NCBI GenBank assembly: GCA_027574665.1
Contig: CM050662.1
Span: 6,230,501-6,294,500 of the forward strand
Direction: 5' to 3'
Length of the DNA stretch: 64,000 bases
Source: Rhynochetos jubatus
Lineage: Eukaryota > Chordata > Aves > Eurypygiformes > Rhynochetidae
Below the pieces are notes generated by a model that was not told the origin of the DNA, searched no databases, and saw only the letters and a program-made list of their open reading frames with translations. Below are positions 40,681 to 52,653 of this stretch, piece after piece (the first letter of the stretch is position 1; the number at the start of each line of letters is the position of its first letter). Position numbers and translations under genes: made by a program.

Positions 40681-43600
40681 GGTTCTGTCACTGTTAGCGT
40701 TAAGTTTTGCTGCTAAGGCAGTCACCCAAACTCATGTTTCATCCCTAGTATTTCAGACAGACCCCAAGAGCCTCTTCTTTATGCGCATAAATACTGATGG
40801 AGATGTCTGATCTTGCATGGATTCAACACTTCAGTCCACGTATACACTGGGAAAAGATTCCTTCACGTATTTTATTTACCAACATACCACTGTCCCCCAA
40901 AGCTCTGGGGTCTTGGAGGGGTTGTCCTTCTGTCTCTGCCAGGGACAGACTGTTGTCTTCCCTTCTAAACTCCACTGACAACTTGGGGTGAGCTGCGCAA
41001 TCATTTTTTCTGCATTAGTTCACCCACTTCTGAACAGAGATAATATTATCAAGAAAACTATTTACATGAGAGGCTTAATTATGCTTGGAGATGCCATGGT
41101 TAAGTCTTAATAAATTTTCCAGTCTCATTTACTGGATGTATAGTTGCACTGGGGATAGGAAGCCTGGAAACCATGGCAGTTGTGGGAGAAGCAGTAATCG
41201 AGGAGTATGTCAGTAATTCACTCTTGGGAATGTTACGAGCCTGCAGATGCACCATTTGTAGCTATCCATTGCATGCACATAGATAATAATCTTGCATTAG
41301 GCCCAATTACATGGTGTTATGGACACACAACACACGGATTACATACACAGCTAACGAGCATACTGTGATAAAGCAGTGGTGTAATTGAAGGAGACAGAAG
41401 GAAATGTTAGACTTGTTAATGCTACCAGTGCTGCAGTGCCTGATACAGCTGTTCCCCAGCAGTCTTGCCCCTGTGCTTCTCAGCTCCCTTTCAAAATAAA
41501 GAGCGAGGTACCTCTTGTCCTTTCCACAGTGTGTTGAGGGTTGTGAGCAGGAAAAGGAAATGAAGGTCGGTTTTTAACTTAGAGTGAAGCCCACAGACCC
41601 TTGCAAGTATGTGCTGCCAAACGAGGACTGTTGTTTGCAGGATTCCCGCTATCAAATCATGTATGTCAGAAGCCTGTAAAGAGTCTCGAGTGCCCAAACA
41701 TAAAAGGCATTCTAAACCAGAAATATAATAAATGAGCTGGTACCTCTTCAGATCTCTTTCTCCGTTCACCTATCAGTAAATGGAGGTGAATATTTCTTTC
41801 TGAGGATTTTGCTAATGCTACAATGTCCTGCGATCAGCCAAATCACAAAAGCAGCCTGAAGGGTATCAAAAACCTGAATGGCCAGCACAGCAGACCTCTA
41901 GTAACTATGGTAGATGCTTATTAAGGCTTGGGGAAAAGTGTTAATCAAAAATTTAATCTACCATATAATTTCTGAATTTGATTAGCCGTTTGTGCGAATC
42001 ACCTGCAGAAATGGAATGTGGAAGAAAATCAGTTTATCATCAAAAAACAAAGGGCGTCTTCAGCATATGACATGTTCTCCCCTTCCCCTTCATTTTAACC
42101 CGTTCAGATTGTAAACAAGAAGCGTCATTGTGGGTAGTTGTACTGATGCACCGTGAGTAATCTACGTACATTATGAAAATGCCTTGTACTTAGAAAAATG
42201 GACGTTTTCATGGTGTTTTTTCCTTTTGCCAACAATAAAATAGGATACCGTAACTTTTTGTAAACTGGGGTGTGGCAGGTCGTGTTGTCATCAGTGTTAC
42301 GTGTTTAACGAAAACCCAACCCTCCTATGTATTTTCCTTCTTGAAATGTGACTGGAAAACATTAAGACAGTTACTATTTTACAATGTGCTTATTGAAGTG
42401 CTAATGGAAGTAATTAAAAAGTTAATATTTCAGATAATCCTGTTATGTCGTATGACTTTTTCTGACATCATTGCTGGAAGATCCTTTTGGTTCACGTCTG
42501 TACTTAACTGGAGCAGAGTGTAGATACATTGTAATGAAAGCAATATTATTTCAGATGAGTAAGTCACCAGGCATTCTAATATTCATTATATGGTCTTAAT
42601 TATATCATTAATTTAATTCCAAGTACGAGAAACAAAATCTCTGTGTACTCAGTAATTTACAGAATTGAGAGTGTTTGACTATTGATCTGACAGCCTGGGG
42701 TTTCTGCTCTCGGAATTCATCCAAGGAACATGAGAAGATGCTTATAGTTCCTGAGGTTTTAGTAGGGTTCAAAATTTAAATCCTTTCCTTTTTTTTTTCC
42801 AAAGTATCTTCCATGAAAGTTGTGTCATTTCGTCTAGCAATAGGAGTATAATTTTTTCCTGACCCTCATCTAGTCCTGAGTACCTTTATTCAAGAGGGTA
42901 GAGAAAGGAGTAAAGAATAATGCATCAATATTATTTTAAGAAGCCACACACAACAGTCATTTCTACAGGTTAATGATTTTAATGTAATTACATTGAGGCT
43001 GGAATTAACAACTCTTTGTCAGGGAACTACAGTGGTGTACATGAATTTGGAGCGAGTCAGAAGAGAATGGAAATGCAACTGCATGTAGTTAAATTTGCAC
43101 AGAAAGTTTGAGGAAGGAGATGGGTAATTGTTTTCAAATCGTGACAGGATTGCAGACTGAGCATTCTTTCCTTTTAAAAAAATCTGATTAGTAGGGGCCG
43201 TAAATCAGCTTTATTCTTCAGAAGTAAGAAAGCAGCTCCAGCGTGCCTCTAACCAGTTAGGGCAACTGGCAGAGGAGTGAGTTAGTAGAGCAGTTCCTCT
43301 GGGGTCATAAATTGAAATCAGTGGGACTATGACAGTTTATACCGGTGGAGGATGTACCACCTCAGAGATTGCTGATCCCACGTTATGCGTCTTCCAAGTA
43401 GCCCTTGGAGGATCCTTAGGACTGCTGCAGTCTGCTTCTGCTTAGCTTGCAAGATCTGACAAGGATCATGGCCCAAGGTGGGAAGTTTGCTGGCATAAAT
43501 AATATTGACTATAACCTCAGTTTCCTGACTCAGCATTTTGGATGTGAATAGTTTACAGGGAGAGGACTTCTAAATGAAAGGACAGTGCTTTTTCAAGGGA

Positions 43601-46600
43601 CAAAGGGATACTGGGTTCTGGAAGAGGGGACAACCCAGCAGAATACAAGTTTCCCTATATGATGTTGGAGGACTCGGAAGATTCTAGAAGTTTTCAGTTT
43701 CTCACAGCTTCCTGGTGTTTGTGCATCTCTTTCTATGGATTTGAATCCTAGTTGGATCAAGATGAGACTGGGGCCTTGGAGCAGCTAGCAGATGACTGGA
43801 GCAGAATTTATTTTTTCCCTTCATGTGTTAAACGTGCCACTCTGTTGTGTCCTTTCCCCCCTTTGCATATCTTAAAAATCGTTGCTGGCAAGGTTTCAGG
43901 TGCAGGACAGAAAGCTTTGCAGAATGCCTCCAGAGCACACCTCTGCCTGCAAACCTTGCCATTGAAAAGCCAGAGAGTTCCCACTGCGTGGGAGCTGCGT
44001 GCTGTGCACAACAGAGCAGCAGGGTTAAATTCCTGCCGCTACAACCGGGCTGTAATGCAGGCGGTTCACTCTCAATTACTGCCCTTTGCAGTGTTTGGCC
44101 TTCTTTGTTCTGAAATAATTGCTGTTATCCTAGATGTTTTATTGCCTTCATTATGGTTAACATTTAAATATCAATGAAATAGTATGCCACTAAGTCATCT
44201 GCACAATAGCTATCTGCTAGAGTTATCCCTGAAATTTGTGTTTAAGGAGTATATTTATTCAGCATTGATTTAGGATTCTTAGAGGGAGGGTTATATATTT
44301 GTTGATGAATTATGGGAAACCTTTGCTTATTAGGGGCAAAACCTGAGCCACTCTCATCTGGTATGTTGTGAGTAGAAATACTGTGATTGGAATAACGCCT
44401 CATCTGTTAAACAGAAATATTTTAAGAAATTTAAAAATATTTTTGAATCATCAAATCAGAGAGTAAAGGCTGACCTTTCCGCATCCAGATGAAGAATTGC
44501 ACTGGGAGGCAGGGATGTGTTGTCTACCCTCAGCACAGAAGGACGCTCGTTGTCACGTCCTCTTCTGCCTGAATCCAATCCATGTCCTTTTGAAATCAAT
44601 AGAAAGTCTCCCTTGAATTCTATGGCTTCCACTGACTCCTGTAGTGCTGTGTGTGACCTATTCAGACATCAGCGATGTATGTGATTGACTGTGAGCTGAC
44701 TCTACATGTGGCTTTTACTTATCAGTGTATACCTAAAATCTTCCAGCCAAGTGATAGTTCATTTTTATGTAACAGGCAACTGAGGCAGAGGGTGAATTAT
44801 GTTTTTATGTTTATAGAAAAAAGAACTGGTGGTGCAATTAGAAATTCCATTTGTGAGCCCTCTTTGAACTTCCCAACATGCACGTGCAAAGGCAAACAGC
44901 AACTAAACATAGATACTGAGTGGTGGGTGTGTTGATGTATGCACCGTTATAGGAGGGTTTGCTCCCTTTCTGAAATTTCACACGCTTGTTTTGGCTAACT
45001 TTCCACAGAAGACTTTGGTTCGTGTCACTGGCTCAAGGAGTAGCAATTGTCCAACAGAGAGGTTCATTTTGCACCATATAAACTGCCACAGTGGGATATT
45101 AGTGTTGTCATCATGACATTGGCAGGAATTCAAAGGTAGAGCTTTTTGGCCCTACAGATGTACACTGATACTCACTGTGTTCCCTTCCGGTGCTGAAGCC
45201 ACAGGAAGTCAGTGACATGTGCAGATTGTGATGCACAGCTGACGCAATGTCATGGCTGGTTAAGTAAGAGCTTACTCTCAGGTTTAATTCTGAAGTTGAC
45301 AGTATTTCCTCTTCATCTTAGCCAGTACATTTATAATAGACTGCTTTTGAGTCTTTGCATATTGAGAAATTCAATACACAAGCCCGTATTTTTGTATATC
45401 CATTGATCTCAATACTTAGCTATGTGTTTCTTGTCCCACTTTTGGCAGCGTCAGGTTTTCCAGAGGATCTAGAATGAATGCTATGTATTTTACTCTAAGC
45501 TATGGTGCACCCAGGCCTACAGCTCTTAGGAGCCTGGTGTGTGAATGTGTGTGACTTGACTATTTCCGGCAACAGATCTCACGTGGAGATTCCACATTTC
45601 CAAAATTTTGCTTTTACTGACATAACTCACTCTGCTCACAGTTTTGAAAGGGAAGGGTAACGTTGCTCTGTTGGTTCCGTTCCCTGTCACGGGTATGTCA
45701 GCCCCCAGACTGTCTGCAGTTGGATAGTGCATCCACCTGGTGCAGCGCTATGCTGAAATACCAACTACGATCCTAATAACAAACTGCTCATGTTCCGTCC
45801 TGCTGGGATGCAGTGCAGCATCAACACTGACACGCTGCTGCCAGTGTCAGAGCCTGCTCACACACCTTTCCTGAACATGCCTGCGCATAGCCAGCTTACC
45901 CTGCAACATCCCTGCTCTGCCAGTGTGCTTATGTGCTTTCCTATGTACCAGAAAAACAGTCTTAATAGAGTGTAATCCAATTTAGCTTTAATCTGCTGAT
46001 GTTGTAGATAATGGTTTTGCCAAGGGATTTCTAGGCAGAGTTGTAAAAAATGTTTTTAAATTGGCAGATGACCAAGAGGGCTAGTTAACTTCTGTAACAC
46101 TCTTCAGGAGCTTTTCATTAAATGTCCTGTGTAAATACCTAACATTGGAACAGTCCAGTGAAGAGTAATGTGCCCTTAGCTTGCTTCAGCCGGTGTTTGC
46201 ACAAACGCACAAAAGCACTGTCTCCTACCAAGGGGAGCCCCTTGCCTGAAGCAGAGGTTGCTCTGTGCGTGGGGCTGTGGGTACCACGTGTTTCAAATAG
46301 GCAGCTGCAGCCCGCAGCAGGAACGCCACACTGGGACATGGGAGTCATCACCGGCCCCATCAATTCTCATGACCAACTGGGCTACTGTATTGGCAGATTT
46401 GGTGCACTCTGAGCATCGCAATTATGCCCTGTTGGAGTACTTTCCATTTCCTGTGCCATCTTGATAAACTTTATAGCTTCTAATTTGCTAGAGAGTCATT
46501 GAAATAATTAGGAGCTACATAAATGGGAGCAGCACATTCAGCTGATGATAATCGAGTCAGTTCATTTTTCATAAGAAGCACTAAGGGGGTCCCTACCAGC

Positions 46601-47243
46601 AGCTGAGATCTTTTTAAGCTCTGCTTTGATGGAGCAGCAGAAATTCTTACATGCCTGGGTCATGACATGTTTTATTATGATCTGTTCCACTACCCATATA
46701 TTTTTTTCATCAGAAACCCAAGAAGGGACACCCATCCATCCATGTGTTTTCAAAAGGGCAGTTGGAGCTGTCTGTCCGTGTAAGCTGGCTGTGTTAACAA
46801 GCCTGTGCGAGTCCACACCTCTCTTTTTGTGTGAGAGCGAGCGCTTTACGTGCAAAGCTTTCATACTGCGGTGTGCGAGTTTGATATTCCTCCACTCAGG
46901 TTGCACCAGGTTGTAAAAAAGTCACGGCTTAACCAAAAAGTCTGGAATCCGTTCCAGCAGCCGATAAACACTCATCTCCTGTACTCCTTGGTACTCAGGC
47001 ATGGTAAATAGCAACCCACATCCATTCTTATGCAGCTGTTGGTTGCTTTGCCCTAGCAGTATCTTTCATGATAAGTCACAAATTGTCTGAGGTGTCGTTC
47101 AGCCCTCTTACTGCTCGCAGCCTGCCTGATTTATTACCGAGTTTTAGCAGCTGGTTTCTGTAAATAGTGTATTGGTGAAGAAATGTAAACAGTTGATCAA
47201 TCTATTATTCTTTCTTCTCTCTTTTTTTTTTTCCTCCTAACAG

Positions 47244-47315
47244 TACTCTCAACAATAACAACATCACCCGCATTCCTGTTACCAGTTTCAATCACATGCC
47301 GAAGATCAGGACTCT
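47244..47315 (+). CDS. SLIT3: SLIT3 exon 7: leucine-rich repeat 6 of domain D1
   Basis: This is a 72-nt exon, phase 2 at both ends. The acceptor is strong: a run of T and C from about 47208 to 47238 followed by AACAG. The donor is GTGAGT at 47316-47321. It encodes [20 protein letters not shown] followed by IRTL, the last full LRR of D1. KIRTL matches SLIT3; SLIT1 and SLIT2 have KLRTF. IPV here resembles SLIT1 rather than mammalian SLIT3 (ILV), a minor lineage difference. Its frame joins seamlessly with exons 6 and 8. Confidence 0.95.
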
Positions 47316-47335
47316 GTGAGTAATGTCTTCCAATA

Positions 47336-47364
47336 CAGTAGTAGTAATAATAGTAATAATAATG
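47336..47364. repeat. Imperfect (AGT/AAT)n trinucleotide repeat
   Basis: About nine trinucleotides of the GTA/ATA type sit 20 bases downstream of the exon 7 donor. The repeat is too short and imperfect to predict instability. Confidence 0.8.
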
Positions 47365-47464
47365 GTATAAGCCAACTCTTTGGATATGTGTCATTGTGTG
47401 ATAATCTTAGTTCAGTTTCTTCCTGATGTGAACAGTTCACCCGGCTCTCTTGAGGAAAGTGGCC

Positions 47465-47760
47465 ACTGAACAATCCAGACCCTGAGGGCTATGGTGGACA
47501 GGGCAGGGCCTTGCTCTAGGCCTGTCACACAGGGACCCCCCACAGGAAGGTCAGCCTCAGGCACCTGGCTGGGGGCGGGGACAGCCAGGACATTAGGCCA
47601 TGAGTGGGGACTGAAATGGGGCCTGAGGCTGGGCAGGGTGGGCTGGGGCTTGGCTGGAGACCAACACTGCTATGGCATCCCTGCGGTTGTGCTGGAGTCC
47701 TGGGCCATGGCAGGGCCAGGGGAGCCCCGGGGCTGCTGGTGAGGCCGAGCAGAGCTGTGA
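47465..47760. other. GC-rich, G-skewed block in intron 7
   Basis: The + strand is strongly G-rich, with repeated GGCTGGG-, GGGGCTGG- and CAGGGCAGGG-like words. It is internally repetitive but has no clean unit. Several G-triplets lie close together (for example 47573-47580 and 47636-47650), which could allow G-quadruplexes. Identity is unknown: a decayed minisatellite or an unrecognised repeat are both possible. Confidence 0.5.
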
Positions 47761-48892
47761 AGGCGGCTGGTGCCCTCAGGACCCTGAAAGCAAGGTCACT
47801 GGATGTACCCAGGGTTAAGACGGATTCAGTTTTATCAAGATTTTGAATTTATCCAGAAATGAAACTGCCATTTTTTTCCCATGGGAAAGCCTGTAATGTG
47901 CAATGTATATCAAGCTGAAACATCATCAAAATTGTGAAAACTGCTCAGATGGATTAAGTTATCTAATTTTGTTAATATTCTGTGTTTAAATCCTATTTCA
48001 TCTTTTCAAATTCAGAAAACTACTTTCTGAAGCGAGAATTTTTTTAAAGAACTTGAGAAGAAGGTTCTTTTCCAGATACTTTCTGCAAGAAAATGTCACA
48101 GATTCTGATGTGATCTTTATAAAAGCTTCTCTTACATCAAATCCATTTTTCTATAGCTGGGTACCATTCCACTGGAAAACCTCTGATCTACTTTCGTAGA
48201 CCAAAGTACAAGGACTGTGAAATTAGACTGTGTGCATTTGTGTAATTTAGCCATAGCCTACCAAAACCGTTTTCTTAGAACAAATTATTCCTTTAAATTT
48301 CGTTGGGGAATACACAACTTCAGGAAAAGTCACGTTTAAAGAAAATTTCTCTGGTTTTACTCCAAATCTCAAACAGAATCAAGATGTAATTAGTCCTAAA
48401 AGCAAAGAAAAGGAAATAGTAGCTACCCTGAAAATTTTCTCTGGCACTGAAAAAATCAGATGCTTCAAGGATGCTATGTATGCCTGTGTAAAATCATATT
48501 AAAAACATTAACAGAACTGAAAAAAAATGGCTCTTACTCATGTTGATCTATGTAAGATAACCTCTGATTTAAATTCACATTCTTCATTAAATGGCGACAT
48601 TCATAGAACTTAATAAAAGTAATTAAATGGAAATCAGATGTTTGTCATTTAGTAGAGAATGGATAAAGAAGATAAAGGTGTAGGGTTAAGGTTCCTGGAG
48701 TTTTGCCTTTTCTCATTCAGTTACATTGGTCCAGAAAATTTAGCTGGCTTCTCTAGATTAGCCAGTCTTCTCTATTGCCAGAGCTCAGGGCCTTCTGCCA
48801 TTTTCCTTTTAGTTTAATTTCGGAGATGGCTTTGTATATAGCTCCCTGGAGACTTACACTGACTAATCCCACTCTGCTGTAATTAAGGAGGT

Positions 48893-48914
48893 AAAAAAAA
48901 AAAAAAAAAAAAAA
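48893..48914. repeat. Poly-A tract (22 A)
   Basis: Twenty-two A are followed by a purine-rich AG stretch to about 48930. No retroposon body is recognised. Confidence 0.85.
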
Positions 48915-50163
48915 GAAAAAAAGGGAAGGAAGTAATAAATAGGATTTATAAAGGGAAGCTTTTATATTGAATTCTGAGAGCCACATTTTATGGAACATGA
49001 ATGCTGACCCACTCTAAAAGGATTTGCTGGAAATTTAATTTAGGGTCTATGGCTAAAAGGGCACCTTTGCAAACTTGCCTTCATATTCATTCACCTCATG
49101 TTCTGTAACGTAGTTTTGTCAATATCAAGTGGCATGTTTCAGTCTCCAAAAACTGCCAAATAACACACAGTACCCTTCTTAGTGGTTCAACATAGGAATT
49201 AAAAAATCCTGCATAAACAGGTGGAAATACAGTAAAAATTGTTTGCTTTTCTATATTTCCTTCCATCTGTTTCAACAGAGGCAGGAAAGTCATCAAAATA
49301 GCAATTAGTGTAAGATAAATACAGGAATCAAATAGCATTTCATAATTTCTTCTGCTGCTCCTTCATGTTAAAAATCCTTCCCCTACCCCCAAGTCATCTC
49401 AGCACTTTACCAAAATAATGCTTTATTAATTATAATTATTAATAAACCAAGTTCGCATAGCTATATATTGCTCAGTATTTTCTGGACATCTTCTGTTCAG
49501 AATTTAGGCTAACACTGGTTTGATTCTCCTGATTTTTGTGTAAATGGATAGTAATGCCCTAACAACTACCACACACCTGAGCACATGTAACACTGATGAG
49601 TTTTTGTTTACCTATGTAAAATATTTATAGAAAGATATTATTTGGGGGAAATGTTAATATTCTCTCTAGTTTCCCATGCTTTATTTCACTTGATAACCTA
49701 TTTATCCTGCATAGAACCTCAATGAACAGTTTCCACGAAAGAAAGAAGCTCCCAGGCATGACTGGATAAGATCTACTATTTAATCACTTGGTTGTAGATG
49801 CAAATTCAGTCCAAATGGATCACGAATGGTGTTTGATGACTGTACTGTTTCCTTTAAAAGTGGTCATTGGTTTGTACACCCTTTCAAATAGCTGCACACT
49901 CAGACATGGGTTTTGTTAGAAGCTCTTGTAGGGAATCCCTAGTCTGGCTGTTACTTAAGTAGGGACAAGCCCTTTTCCCCTTCCAGCTGAGGCCCAGTGC
50001 GGTGTGGAGTGTTTTCCCTTTTACACACTAGTGAGATCCATTAGCAGGACATTTCGGGCTGCCTGTGCCGCAGCTGCGTCTGCTGTGATAGTTCTGTGGA
50101 TAAACAGCTTTTCCTTCATGGTTCTCAAAACAATCTGCTCATTTAAGAAGAATGAAAAAATTA

Positions 50164-50226
50164 AAAAAAAAAAAAAAAAAAGAGCATATTCAACTTGAAC
50201 ATCGCGGAAAGGGGGGGGGGGGGGGG
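50164..50226. repeat. Poly-A run followed by a 16-nt poly-G run
   Basis: Eighteen A (50164-50181) are followed 29 bases later by sixteen consecutive G (50211-50226) and then CGGGC. Long G homopolymers are rare in bird genomes outside repeats and are prone to sequencing error. The exact lengths should be treated as uncertain. Confidence 0.85.
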
Positions 50227-51419
50227 CGGGCACAAAAGTGCTAGTAAGATTTGAAGTGCTTGAGAAAGTTTTTTTTATTATTTAACTGTCTTTTCTGTTA
50301 CTAACTTTCATTGATCTTTTAGCCTTCATTGCAAGTGACAGGAATTAGTTTTTATTGATCTGCTTTCCTTTGCTCTAAACAACTTTATTTATGCTAAAGC
50401 ATGTCCCCCGTATCTATTTGCTTAATGGTAAGTGTCCTGTTGGCTCTGCATGTGTGAGTGACTGCTGAGATAGGTAATTGCATAATTTCTTCCATTTTTT
50501 TTTATTTAAGGGTAAAGTGAAAATGTACCAAATCACTTCAGTGCTTTTCATGTTCACAGGGAATTAGTGTATTCAAAAGTGCTTTTGAAGTACTGTGCAA
50601 AGTCTTTTTGGGGCTGTATTCTTTAATACAATTATAAGAACATATTCTAATAGGCTGCTTTGTTAAGCTTGATAGGCTCTCTAAATGGTCTCCTTTCCAA
50701 AGCAAACTGTAGAATATCTGCTCAGCAAAACTTGAACAAAGGACAAGGTAGGGCTCTGCTGAGGCAGGTGAGCATGCAAAGAGGTGACAGTTTGCACTAT
50801 TAAAATGGTAAAACCCGGAGACCAGCAATATGACTTGAGTGGGGGGAAAAAACCCCAACTCACAGAACTGGAAAGCTGCCCCTTTTTGTGAAATTGCAGT
50901 TTTCTTACTCCTGCCTGCCTACACCCCTCCAGGGGATGCAGGGAACGGCATGGCATGAGCTCTGTTTCACTTTCCGAAGGAAGGTGATCCTAAGTATTGT
51001 TGCTGACTGCTGTGGTGGGAAGGCATAATACTTTGAGGATTTAAATGACATGCTTACTCTCTAAGTTAGAACAAAGTCTTACTTAGGATGCTTTCTGGCT
51101 AGATGATATTTGTTCTTTTCTCTTTGTTAGTGTATTTATTTGTTCCTTCAATCAAAAAAAAGTGTTCCAGACAAGTTAATGGTTCATAATAACAAAACGT
51201 TTTACTGGGAATCTAACTGACTGCGATGTCAATTATATAGCTTCGCAATCCCTAAATACAAGGTCTTCTAGCCATCCTAAAACAATGGCATCATACAGTG
51301 CTCCCAGGAGACCAGCATCTTCCATCTCTGCAGGATAAATCTTCTGTTCCAGATTTGTGGTCCTTGACTGTGCCCGCCCACCCCAGACGTACAAAACTGG
51401 GGACTGTCAGGCTGGGCGC

Positions 51420-51458
51420 CACTGCTGCCCTGCACTGCTGCCCTGCACTGCTGCCGTG
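51420..51458. repeat. Tandem repeat, three copies of a 13-bp unit
   Basis: The unit CACTGCTGCCCTG occurs three times in direct succession. The last copy has one change (CCGTG). Confidence 0.92.
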
Positions 51459-52489
51459 CAACTTGAAGATCGCACAGACAGTTAATTTCTTTGGCTAAAT
51501 CCTGTGCACACCAGTTGGGTTTTTTTTTAAATGTAATGCCCCTAATATTAGTGAACAATTCTTTGTCTAACCATTTCTGATAGGACTTTAAATAGGGTTT
51601 ATCATTTCGGCTTTGGTATAACACTGCAAATGTATGACTCATTGCAAGGAATGAAATAATTAACATCCTGGGACTTTGTTTTAACCTAAAGTTTGTAGCT
51701 ATTACAATTACCAGTTTCTCTCCCTGAATGCATCATCATTTTGCAGACTTGCCCCTGTAACGTGGTAATGCTTCTGCAAGTCTCTAGTGCCAGGCATGAG
51801 GCAGGCTGGGAAAGGAGCTGTGTGGCTAGATCTTCCATGACAAAGAATGGCCCCAGCGTTGCCGTGTGGCATGATGCTGTCATGCTCCCTTTCTTCGTCA
51901 GAGTTGAATATTCCTCTGTATAACCTGCATACTTGTGTTACATTGCCACAGTAAAAAGAGTATTGATGAATTTGTACAGGCAACACAGGAACATACAATA
52001 TTGATATCCTCTGGTGTATGTGTGTGGGTCTCTCCCTCACCCCCAAAGGAGAGAGAGAAGAGGGAAGAATCACCTACCATCCTGCTTTTCAGTCTGGTCC
52101 TCATGTTTATACGACCCATCCTTTGAATTCACCCAAAGATACCGCACTCATGCAGCTATTTCTGATATGAAATCACAAGCAAAGTGATTACTTGGAGCAA
52201 TCTTAAATCCTGCATGTTCTTTTCTTTGGAATGGCCAGCCCACGATTACCTTTAGGCGGGTAATTATTTAACTTCATTCTTCCAAGACATTATAAATAAT
52301 AGCACTAATTTATGTGTGGTCATTTGTGTATTATGTGGCAACGTAGACAGTCAGGACCTAACTCAGCTGTAACTGATAACCTGCAATGATCCTGCTTAAA
52401 TTGTAGCCAGACTTGTGGCTGATTGCTGTGGTTTGTGTCTTCTCTTTAAAAGCCTATGCATAACTTTAGGGTTGTTCTGTCTTTGGTAG

Positions 52490-52653
52490 GCGGCTTCACT
52501 CCAACTTCCTGCACTGCGACTGCCACCTGGCTTGGCTGTCCGACTGGCTGCGGCAGAGACGCACTATCGGGCAGTTCACCTTCTGTTTGGCACCGGTAAA
52601 CCTGCGGGGTTTTCTTGTGGCGGAGGTGCAGAAGAAGGACTTTGTCTGCTCTG
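52490..52653 (+). CDS. SLIT3: SLIT3 exon 8: LRRCT cysteine cap of domain D1
   Basis: This is a 164-nt exon, entering in phase 2 and leaving in phase 1. The acceptor is CTTTGGTAG (ending 52489) and the donor is GTAATG at 52654. It encodes [20 protein letters not shown] and continues through [21 protein letters not shown] and [12 protein letters not shown]. The four cysteines (CDC, FTFC, FVC) are those of the LRR C-terminal cap that seals D1 by two disulfides. [15 protein letters not shown] is a SLIT hallmark. RRT-GQFT, PV-LRGF and VQKK identify SLIT3 over SLIT1 and SLIT2. Substitutions relative to mammalian SLIT3 as I recall it include Leu for Asn after RGF and Phe-Leu-His for His-Leu-Tyr before CDC. 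The next exon, linking to D2, is not found before 64000. Confidence 0.95.

Larger units (their letters stand above)
26213..47243 (+). other. SLIT3: SLIT3 intron 6 (21,031 bp)
   Basis: This intron is bounded by GTGAGT (26213) and a long pyrimidine tract ending CCTCCTAACAG (47243). No coding exon is recognisable inside. Named content is a perfect ATTCT microsatellite (38574-38668), an old minus-strand CR1 (about 40330-40680), short GC-richer patches near 35.15-35.25 and 36.55-36.70 kb, and scattered A runs (for example 39159-39174). A 13-bp direct duplication occurs at 38789-38815. The remainder is AT-rich DNA with no assignable function, including a motif-rich stretch near 32.6-32.8 kb. The longest open frames (153 codons at 36278-36739 minus, 141 codons at 43752-44177 plus) show no domain or splice context. 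Confidence 0.9.
47316..52489 (+). other. SLIT3: SLIT3 intron 7 (5,174 bp)
   Basis: This intron is bounded by GTGAGT (47316) and TCTTTGGTAG (52489). It contains an AT-rich trinucleotide stretch just after the donor, a GC-rich block at about 47465-47760, a 22-A tract at 48893-48914, a poly-A/poly-G pair at 50.16-50.23 kb and a 3x13-bp tandem at 51420-51458. No mobile element body or coding exon is recognised. Confidence 0.9.

Noticed and set aside
43752-44177. 141-codon open frame on the plus strand
   Set aside because: No domain or exon signals, and it sits mid-intron. Treated as chance.
1005-52653. Assignment to SLIT2 or SLIT1 instead of SLIT3
   Set aside because: [20 protein letters not shown] and VQKK match SLIT3. 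SLIT1 and SLIT2 have KLRTF and different cap sequences.
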